DNA from: Dugong dugon
Taxonomy: Eukaryota > Chordata > Mammalia > Sirenia > Dugongidae
Assembly (NCBI GenBank): GCA_030035585.1
Contig: CM057469.1
Span: forward strand, 62,513,501-62,577,500
Length of the DNA stretch: 64,000 bases
Reading direction: 5' to 3'
Shown here: positions 55,801-64,000 of the stretch, in pieces
Layout of the letters: each line of letters opens with the position of its first letter
Numbering within the stretch: the first letter of the stretch is position 1
Made by a program: the position numbers and the translations under genes
Notes under the pieces: generated by a model
Databases searched by the model: none
What the model saw: the letters and a program-made list of their open reading frames with translations, nothing else
Told to the model about the DNA's origin: nothing

Positions 55801-58530
55801 CAAACATTACAAAAGGTCAACTGAAAAGAGTAGGCCTCATTTCATATTTTCCGTGCCAACTTCAAAAACTTATATACATTCAGTTTGCCCAAATCCATAA
55901 GGTTTTCACAATTTTAAACTTTCTTCTATTTTTGGGAATTAGAGGCAGCAGGTTAGTTTTTTTTTTGCTTCCCTCTGAGATTCTTCATAAGAATTATACT
56001 ACCTCTTTAAGATTAAATGAGAGAATGTAGTGCCTGGCACATAGTAAGCACTCATTAACATTAGTTTTCTTTTCCTACTAGTGGCTCTGCCACTTATTAC
56101 CCATGTGAGTTTAACTGATTCCCTTCTCTCGATCTCAGATTCTTCATTTCTAAACTGGGAATCCAGCATGACCTTTCTATTTTAGAGCTGGTGATAAGGT
56201 TCAAATGAAATAACATATGGGAAAGCATTTTATAAAACAGTAAATCACTATAAAAATTTAAGTTATTTACAATAACTAAATACAATTATATTTCACTTTA
56301 CAATAAGAGATGTATTACAGAAAAGTCCTATATAAACCAATTCCTACAAATCAAATCATATACTTAAAGCATTAGGACATTATTATTAAAAGAACCCTCA
56401 AGTAAATACCTGCAAAAGTCAAAGTACTCTTTTCAATGTGAAAATGCAACACCCTCTTTTTTCTGCCACTAAACATATAATATACCACACACACACATAT
56501 ATACCATTTACCTTTTTAGAAGTCTAATCTTTTCTACACTGGCTTAAATGTAAGGCAGGGTACATTTTTATGTATGATTTCTTTTCACTATGTTAAGATT
56601 TTTAGTTAAAATCCTGTTAGTCTTTATGATAGAAATCATAAAGAAATATATTTTTTAAAGTCAATTTGAAAGACTAACAGACTAATAGTACCTCATATAG
56701 TCAAGCTCAATTGTGTAAGTACCCCAGATATAACATTTCCACACAGAAGTAAATAAGAATGCTTAAAAAGAAGAATTAATACATTAACTATGTCCACTGA
56801 TCCTAAGATAATTACAACCAAACCCTTATGGTAAGTGAGGCAAAACTCAGGTTGGTTTTATTATTCATGAGTTACTTTGGTTAAATGCCTCAATTCACAA
56901 CATTTTTTTTTTTCTCTTCACTAGTATGGTGAATGTTCCTGAAAAGTACCTCCATTTGTTAAGTGCTTCAGCAAACAATTTTCCCCATTATTAAGTGGTT
57001 AAATTTTATTAATTAAAAGTTTGTTATTTTACTTGTGATTTTTTTTCACAAGGGCTGGGCCTAACTTTATAGTTTACACAAAGAAAGTGCTTAAAGCAAT
57101 TAGTAGTGTAAACAAGACTGAAAGGGAAACTTCTAAAACTGTTATTTTCCAGTAGTTTACATACAGACGACATGCTAATAATTAATCATCCTGGCCTATT
57201 CTAATCCTTCAAGCAACTATTAGGAAACATCATCCTAGTTTAAGTTTAAATTGACTTGAAAATATTGAAAGTGCACATCTTTAAAAGTATTTTATAATTC
57301 TGATTGGCTTTTCTTTCAATTAATTTTAATCAGTGAGGCTTTGCTGTAACTGCTATTTCCTTTCACCAAGTCCTCAACTTCTGTCTCACAGAAAAATAAA
57401 AATCAAGGGTAATTACAGATATTATGCTTATATGAAAGGCAAAAATAAAAACCTGTATCACATGTAAATCTGAACACAAGTAGTGGTTCCATTTAATTGA
57501 AGTAAACAATATTCAGTGTGGTTAAGACACAAATACTGGCATCTTTTCTAACAAAATAATTATACTTGAAATATCTAGGTTCTGTTTCCCAAAGTTTCAG
57601 CCAGCCAAGGTAAATGAAACCAAAGGTAGCTTGTTCAATTAAATTTCCACTAATGAGTTATAACTGCTCCTCCTTTAGTGAATAAAGATACATGCTGGAC
57701 CTATTAATGTTTCTAAAATATACGATAAAATACAAGAGGTAAGCTTACCTTGAAAGAGATGGAGTTAGAACTTTTATATTTCTCTATTAACATATTTTCA
57801 ACTTGTATAATTTAATGCCTAGACTTACATTTACATTTCTTATAATAATTAAAATGTAGGCAAAAACCAATTATCTAGATAATTATGTCAATCCTACATG
57901 TCATTTTAACAGGCTAATCTGACATTAGCTTTCTGGCCTGGTTTTGTCAGAAGTTCAAGGGATAATGATAATCTGAAATTATGGACAGATGGGAGAACAA
58001 CAGAGAAATAGCCAACACCTCCTTATAAATTCAAATTCCTAATTGCAATTTCCAAAACAAAAACCTGGATGAAATAATACTGAATCTTAAGGAACAGTTG
58101 AATTAGCAACATATACTCTTACTTTCCTTTTTAAAGGCTCCACGGTCCATAAACTTGTTTGGACGAAAGGGAGAAAAGAGGAACGAGATTATAGAAGAAA
58201 AAAAATTTCCACTGATGATTAAAAAAAAAAAAAACTTACGTCAGCAGCGAATAATTCTGAAAAGTTTGAGAAACCATTAAAAATTAGCACTAAGTAATCT
58301 TTAAAAATCCTAAAAATGTTCACTTTGAATATTATATGCCTTAAAATGTCAAAATATTCTTATGTTCAATCAACAGATATACATATTTTTCTTGATTTGA
58401 AACTGTTCTGAGGACTTGAGAAGCTAGAGAAAATGAAAAAAATAGCAGCTCTACTAATTTAAAAGCCATCAGCTCTTGGCTACCATTAGGACACAACCAT
58501 TCAAAAAGTCTGTGGAATGTTTAGATTGAC
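52890..58530 (-). other. ZBTB41: Probable long ZBTB41 3' untranslated region
   Basis: About 5.6 kb downstream of the ZBTB41 stop, AT-rich and nearly free of interspersed repeats, unlike the repeat-packed spacer to its left. The human gene also has a multi-kilobase 3'UTR. A minus-strand AATAAA (plus strand TTTATT at 52,912-52,917) near the left boundary is a candidate polyadenylation signal. A MIR-like stretch lies at about 55,980-56,240. No coding region is seen here. The boundary is an inference. Confidence 0.55.
55980..56240 (+). repeat. MIR pieces within the probable ZBTB41 3'UTR
   Basis: 'tagtgcctggcacatagtaa' and, after it, 'gtggctctgccacttattac' with 'cagattcttcatttctaaac'. Confidence 0.7.
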
Positions 58531-59186
58531 TCATGAATGATGTTCATTATTAGAAATGTTCTGTACAGCAGTAGTGTTATCAAGCCCCAGTAATGTTCCA
58601 AGATAAGACTGTTCTCTAGGATCTAGCATTTGTTCAGGTCGGACTGGATGAACTATATTTGCAGGTTGTGGGGTAAGAGTATATTTCTCCAGGAAAGCTA
58701 GATCAGCTGCTCGTGGATAATCCGTTGATTGTGGCTGTGGAGGAAGGATCTCGTGAGAAGATGGTGGAAGTGTAGTAGTGTGACGCACTAGATCACTCTG
58801 AGTGTCAGGCATCTGAACTGGAACCAATGTTACTGGAACACATACTTCAGCAGACACATTCTGTAACATAGTCTTGGCTTCCGATTGATAAACTTTGGTC
58901 TGGTCCATATATTGTTTTGTTTCTGCTCGAAAAATTTTATCATCAGATGAGTACTCTATTGGCAACGATACAAGTTTTTCCTCAGAGGTACTGAGAGGAT
59001 CTTCAGGAGATTTTATGCCATGAACATGGTCAATGTGGTATTTCAGCTTGTCTTTCCGCTTAAACGTTGCATTACAGTGCTGACAGTTGAAAGGTCGAGC
59101 ATCAGAATGAATAACTAGGTGTTTTGTTAAAGTTTTCTTAATTCTAAAAGATTGATTGCAAATTTGACACTTGTATGGTTTTTCAC
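58531..59186 (-). CDS. ZBTB41: ZBTB41 terminal coding exon
   Basis: Zinc finger and BTB domain-containing 41, a nuclear DNA-binding protein whose targets are poorly known. This exon begins after acceptor TTACAG in the finger linker GEKPYKC. It encodes two C2H2 fingers (CQICNQSFRIKKTLTKHLVIH, spacing C2-12-3, and CQHC..H..HVH, spacing C2-12-4) and then a Pro/Ser/Gln-rich tail ending ..NISNNEHHS and TGA at 58,531-58,533. The tail matches human ZBTB41 almost residue for residue as I remember it. The BTB domain and earlier fingers are beyond the right edge. Confidence 0.95.
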
Positions 59187-59329
59187 CTGTAAGAACAAAA
59201 GTGAAATTAAGTGTAAAATGCACTCACTTGATAAGACAATGATTTTAAGTAGTAAAATCTCCACGTGAATACTTGCAAGTACGTAGTGACAGTAATAATA
59301 CTGCATGGTATTACAAACCGGAGACAGTA

Positions 59330-59590
59330 CAGTAAGCTGGTAAAGAGAATGGGCTTAAACATCAAAGAGCTGGGTTTGAATTCTAGCTATTACCACTTAC
59401 TAGCCAAACTTTTAAGCAAGCTACCCAACTTCTAAGTCTAGTTTCCTCATCTGTAATATGGAGGAATAATAATACCCATCTCACAGAGTTGATGAATGGA
59501 TTAAATCAGACAATGAAGTAATAGTTCTTAGCTCTGTACCTGGCACATGGTAAGTGTTTCCTAGGCTATTATTATGGCTACTATTACTAT
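59330..59590 (+). repeat. MIR
   Basis: 'gagctgggtttgaattctag', 'gtttcctcatctgtaatatg', 'tctgtacctggcacatggta'. Confidence 0.88.
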
Positions 59591-59616
59591 TATTGCCTGC
59601 TTTTATTTCCACTATG

Positions 59617-59907
59617 CTGTTGTTAGTTGCCATCGAGTCGACCCCTGACTCATGGTGATCCCATGCACAATTGAACAAAACACTGCCTGGTCCTGTGCCA
59701 TCCCCAGGATTGGCTGCAGATCAAACCATTGTGACTCAAAGGGTTTTCACTGGCTGATTTATGGAAGTAGATTGCCAGGCCTTTCCTCCTAGTCCATCCT
59801 AGTCTGAAAGCTCCGCTGAAACCTGCCCAGCATCATAGCAACATGCAAGCCTCCACTGACAGACGGGTGGTGGCTACGCATGAGGTGCGCTGGCTGGGAA
59901 TTGAACA
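59617..59907 (-). mobile_element. SINE with tRNA-Gly-like B-box end
   Basis: Reads from tail 'ttgttagttgccatcgagtc' through 'aagctccgctgaaacctgcc' to 'gctggctgggaattgaac', whose reverse complement resembles a tRNA T arm (B box). Same body as the element at 42,724-43,035. Confidence 0.8.
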
Positions 59908-60269
59908 TTTTCAGACAAACATAATGTAAGAGTATTTGGTGACAGCAGCTCTGCACTAAAAGAAATATCAACGGGTATTCTTCACATAGATGGATGGAAA
60001 AATGGTAATGCAGGAAGGAATGAACAGGAAAAGGTAAATACATGGTTAAATTTAAACAAACACTGGTTATGTAAAACAAAAATAACAATGTCTTATATGG
60101 TTTAAAATACATGTAGAATTAAAATACATCCAATGCATAAAAAGTAAGAGGGAGATAAGGGAACTGTAAGATCTTTACATTGTCTAGAAAGTGATGAACT
60201 CATTTAACATAGGCTCTAATTTCGTAAAGAGGACACAAAGAACCTAACTGTAAAAAATAGCTGACGCTG

Positions 60270-60270
<1 letters not shown>

Positions 60271-60322
<52 letters not shown>
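60271..60322. repeat. (CA)n microsatellite
   Basis: About 25 uninterrupted CA units after 'gcgcg'. Confidence 0.97.
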
Positions 60323-60326
<4 letters not shown>

Positions 60327-60329
60327 ATC

Positions 60330-61170
60330 AACTCATATCCAGACTATATAAAGAACTCCTACAAATCAGTCAGAACCTGATTTAAGAAAATGAGCAAATT
60401 AACCACGTACTTCACAACAGTGAGTATCTAAATGGCGAATAAGCATATAGAAAGATGTTCAACATTAATACTTATGACATATGCAAATTAAAGCCACGTG
60501 AAACAGTGCTACATATTCATCAGAATAGCTGAAAGTAAAAACAAAACAAAAAAGACAAGACCAGGAGCTGGTGAAAATGTGGAGCAACTGGAATTCTCTC
60601 GTACGACTGGTAGAGGTGTAAACTGGTACAATTACTTTGGAAAACTGTTTAGCAGTGTCTACTGAAGTAAAACATAGGTATATCCTACGAACCAGCAATC
60701 TCAGGGCCAGGTATATACACAAGAGAAATGAGTGTATATGTGTATGAAAAGACATGGACAAGAATGTTCAAGGCAGCTTTATTCATAACAGACCAAACTA
60801 GATGTAAACCAAGTGTCTGTCCATCAAAGTGGAACGGGTAAACTGTGGCATATCCAGATGAAAAGAAAAAGGGACAAGCCACTACTACATGCAACAATAT
60901 GGGTGACTCTTCCAGACATAATACTGAATAAAAGAAGCCAGACACATACAGTATAATCCCATTTACATGAAGACGAATCTGGCAAAACTAATTTTTACAG
61001 ATGTAAGTCAAAATAGTGATTATCTTTGAAAGGAGGTTAGTGACTAGAAGGGGCCACAGGGAATGTGTCTGGAGTCCTGGTAATGCTGTCTTTCTCTTGA
61101 TTTAAGTAGCGTTTACATGGATGTATTCATTTATAAAAATATACAGCGTTGTTCATTAAAATTTCTTGCA
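60330..61170 (+). mobile_element. L1 3' fragment (old)
   Basis: End of ORF2 and 3'UTR: 'ggagctggtgaaaatgtgga', 'gtaaactggtacaattactt', 'caaggcagctttattcataa', 'aatcccatttacatgaagac'. No intact frame. Confidence 0.85.
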
Positions 61171-62144
61171 CATTATGTGTTATTCTTCAGTAAAAACAGC
61201 TAAAAAAAATTCACCTTGAATAAAAAATTCAGCCATGGGTAAAATCAAGTCCTAAATTTGTTATCAGCTTTACGCCAATTTAACTGAATGTATTATGTTC
61301 CAACAAGATACCTGTTAACAAATAGATGTAATCACCATACTCTGAGAATTACACTTACAGAACACATTTGTAGGAAATTTCATATACATTTTCCAATTAA
61401 TTTCTCTAAACATGTGGCTTTAAAAAAAATCAAAGAAACTAGAGAGAAGTCATAGGAAAACATGATAAATTCATTTATAACACAAATATTTATCGAGAAC
61501 CTACTATTCGCAAGCCCTGGGCTAGGTACTGAAGCAATCAAGTGTACTGACCTAACCAAAACTGAAACCTATCCATTATATTGTATCTCATCTGGAGAAA
61601 GAACAGCAGAAGAGAAAAGGTGTGTATGGAATCCAGTTAAGGAGGTCTCAAAGAACAACAATCTAGCAGTATATAAAAATGTACGAGGTGTACCCAGATG
61701 AGAGAAATAGAATCTGGAGAACAAAATTATTCTGGTCACCAGAGATGCACTGCTATGAGGGTGAAGATGAACAGCCTTCACCACTGCTTCTATAAACGAT
61801 TCCATAAGAGTACCACATAATTTTACTCTACATCTACATTTACCAACTCTCCTTCTAATTATAAATTTGCCAACTCTGTTTCCTTGATACTAGAAAAAGG
61901 ACACTCTGGCCAGTACACATTAATATCTCAAGCTCTAGAAAGTATGTCTATCACTAAATTCTGGTTAATCTCTTTCAGGTCGTTATTATGAAGGACGCCT
62001 CAAAATATAACTCTCAGTGCACAGACAAAATTGAATTTCTGGAACCAAAAATATCAGGAATGACCTTAAGAACATGGTGACCAGTTCTTGGAATGGCCAC
62101 TGTATGAAGTCCTATCTGAGTAGCCTGCAGATCACTTTAGATGA

Positions 62145-62365
62145 TCAGCAAACGATAGCCTGTAAGTCAAATCCAGCTTCCTACTTGTTTTGATAAATAA
62201 AATTTTACTGAAACACAGCCATGCTCATTTGGTTACACACTATACATGGCTGCTTTCATGACACAACAGCAGACTTGAGAGGCTGTGATACAGACTGTCT
62301 GGTCTGCAAAGACTAAAATATTTACTATCTGGCTTTTCAGAAAAAAAGTTTGTTGACACCTATTT
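62145..62365 (+). mobile_element. Old non-autonomous DNA-transposon-like repeat, copy 4
   Basis: 'gatcagcaaacgatagcctg', 'ataaaattttactgaaacac', 'ctaaaatatttactatctgg', 'gtttgttgacacctatttta'. Confidence 0.78.
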
Positions 62366-63660
62366 TAGATGATTTCTCTCTCTCATTTCAAAATAGCCAT
62401 AATCTTGACCTTATTCTGTAATAAAGCTCATTTCCTCAAATTTTCAATGGGCAAAGAGTCTTGTCCGTAATTCCAACTAATTGTGACATACCCAGAGATG
62501 GAAATTTCACACTGTCATTGGGCAAAAACCAATTACTATAAATCAGTGTTTTCAAATATTTTAATGCAATTATTAGGTCAGCCCTTATTCAGTTTCTCCT
62601 CTGAATAATTCCTGAAATCAGCAATTCTTAAATCATCATTGGTCTTGAATTAAGCTTCTATAGCCATCTTTTTCAAGTCATGAATTTTACCAGGCTGATT
62701 ACTTATAACTAATGTGGAAGGCAGAAAAGAGAGTTTCCTCACTTTATTTATGTATCCCCAAATTACAACTTTTGCATTTGGAATGGGGTACGATTTTGTT
62801 TTTAACAGCATCACTGTATCAGTAATGCATACTTTATGTACAACTGCAACTCTTTGCTATTGAAACTGCCCAAGTCTAGTAATTTCCTATTCTAATATTT
62901 ATGAAATCAATTATTTTTCTCTTCCAGAAAAGCAGCACAACAAAATCCAAACTGAATATAGAACAAAGCAACCATAAATGCACAGACTGGTTTATTTCTT
63001 AAAAAAAAAAAGAATGAAAGGGAAGGGAAGGAAAGAAAGAAACCACATTTAAAAAATGTTACCTTCACAAGGATTAAGGCAACATATAGGAAAGAATTCA
63101 ACATACACTGTATTTCAGGATATGATAGCATTCCCAAGAGGAAAAAGAAAGATTTAGAAAATGACTTTGAGAAAAGAGTGGAAGCAAAGAATTCTACCAC
63201 AATTACCTATAGAACACAACACACCATAAAAAAGAAAAACTATGTATTAGTGACTGGGTAAGAACTATGAGATCATATTTGAATTATTCTTTATAAAAGT
63301 CAAGAAAAAAAACAAAAACAGACAGCCAAAGTCTATGAAGTGTCCTCAGAAAGCAACATAAAGAAGAATCATAGAACAACCAAAAGGCGAGGGGGGAGGG
63401 AGGATGAGAAGAAAAGTTGAGTAAACTGCCTATGGTAAATGACTTTCCCTAAATTCTATGAAAAAATATTCGAAAATATTGAAGCTTATATAGTAGAGCA
63501 CAACGCTCATTCATAACATGAACTGTATTATGTGTAAAAATCTTAATGGCAAAAAATTAAAAAATTTAACCGAGAACAACAAAATTTAAATGTCCATAAT
63601 TTACTCTGGAATAATTACACAAAAATATACACAAGCTTATATAAACATATTAAGTTTTAC

Positions 63661-63749
63661 CTGAATGTGTCCGAAAATGCATTTCCAGACTTGATTTGCC
63701 TTTAAAAATTTTCTTACAAACATCACATTGATGAAATGTTGCTTTATAT
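63661..63749 (-). CDS. ZBTB41: ZBTB41 penultimate exon
   Basis: An 89-nt exon encoding YKATFHQCDVCKKIFKG.. to ..MHFRTHS plus one base, i.e. one complete C2H2 finger (C-x2-C-x12-H-x3-H). Acceptor TTTTAG, donor GTAAAA. It joins in phase with the terminal exon to restore the linker SGEKPYKC. Too short to stand out as an open frame; found by matching the zinc-finger pattern. Confidence 0.93.
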
Positions 63750-63938
63750 CTAAAAAAATTAAAAAGGCTTAAGTTTTTAAATATAATTTTAATAGATAAC
63801 ATAATAAAAATAAACTATAATTCTATATGTAATTCTCACATTAACAAAGCACAGAACTCTAAGGGAACACAGAAATACTCTTTAAGTACTAACCTTACCT
63901 CTGGTTCTTCTTCCTCCAGTTATAATTAACAACAATAC

Positions 63939-64000
63939 AAAAATCAGTTATGGTCTAGTCGATTTTGACTCATGGTGACCCCATGTGTGTCAGAGTAGAA
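63939..64000 (-). mobile_element. AfroSINE, cut by the window edge
   Basis: 'cagttatggtctagtcgatt', 'gactcatggtgaccccatgt' and 'cagagtagaa': the 3' end of the family, running off the right edge. Confidence 0.8.

Larger units (their letters stand above)
59187..63660 (-). other. ZBTB41: ZBTB41 intron between the last two exons
   Basis: A 4.5-kb GT-AG intron. It holds a MIR (59,330-59,590), an AfroSINE-type element (59,617-59,907), a (CA)n run (60,271-60,322), an L1 3' fragment (60,330-61,170) and an old hAT-type repeat (62,145-62,365). A purine-rich stretch lies at 63,000-63,045. Nothing else was recognised. Confidence 0.8.

Noticed and set aside
1-64000. CRISPR arrays, operons, phage or other prokaryotic systems
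   Set aside because: The whole window is mammalian; no direct-repeat array with spacers and no prokaryotic gene organisation.

Overview
The window is nuclear DNA from a placental mammal. The AT-rich introns, GT-AG splicing, CpG-island promoter and MIR, L2, L1, hAT and ERV-L/MaLR fossils all say so. About 18 copies of a SINE whose 3' end reads 'actcgacggcaacgggttt' point to an afrotherian, most likely elephant or a close paenungulate. The species call is an inference from the SINE. The gene calls rest on protein sequence that I recognise from the human orthologues.

Layout. Both genes are read from the minus strand. ASPM (spindle-pole microtubule minus-end protein; the primary microcephaly gene MCPH5 in humans) fills 1-43,756. 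Its exon 1 and CpG-island promoter are near 43.4-44.1 kb, and its last exons (23-28 in human numbering) lie beyond the left edge. I placed 22 exons (codons 1-3094) with splice sites; every exon-exon phase agrees and no exon holds a stop or frameshift, so the gene looks functional. From the N-terminus it encodes an ASH domain (exons 1-2), a disordered region with katanin-binding-type Phe motifs (exon 3), two calponin-homology domains (exons 10-16), and a very long IQ-repeat rod (exons 16-22, about 64 IQ-like motifs in exon 18 alone). The C-terminal region is outside.

From 44.1 to 52.9 kb lies the intergenic spacer. It is mostly fossil: an ERV-L provirus remnant with a MaLR element lodged in it, followed by MLT1-type LTR pieces, SINEs, a MIR and a hAT-type repeat. 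None of it looks coding. From about 52.9 kb to the right edge is the 3' part of ZBTB41: a long repeat-poor probable 3'UTR (52.9-58.5 kb), the terminal coding exon (58,531-59,186) and the penultimate exon (63,661-63,749). Together these encode the last three C2H2 fingers and the C-terminal tail. The F13B/ASPM/ZBTB41 order matches the mammalian 1q31 neighbourhood.

Most notable observations: (1) exon 18 has lost exactly two IQ units, visible as a slip in an otherwise regular three-IQ register; (2) intron 3 holds a ~300-bp inverted duplication whose edge carries a 29-bp near-copy of the katanin-motif segment of exon 3, as expected of a template-switching rearrangement; (3) intron 4 uses a GC donor; (4) the promoter has three CCAAT boxes followed by a 4-nt-spaced CDE/CHR, the layout of late cell-cycle genes; (5) an unidentified ~190-bp repeat family occurs twice. 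I found no CRISPR array, operon, toxin system or other new coding system; this is an ordinary vertebrate locus with some interesting structural history.
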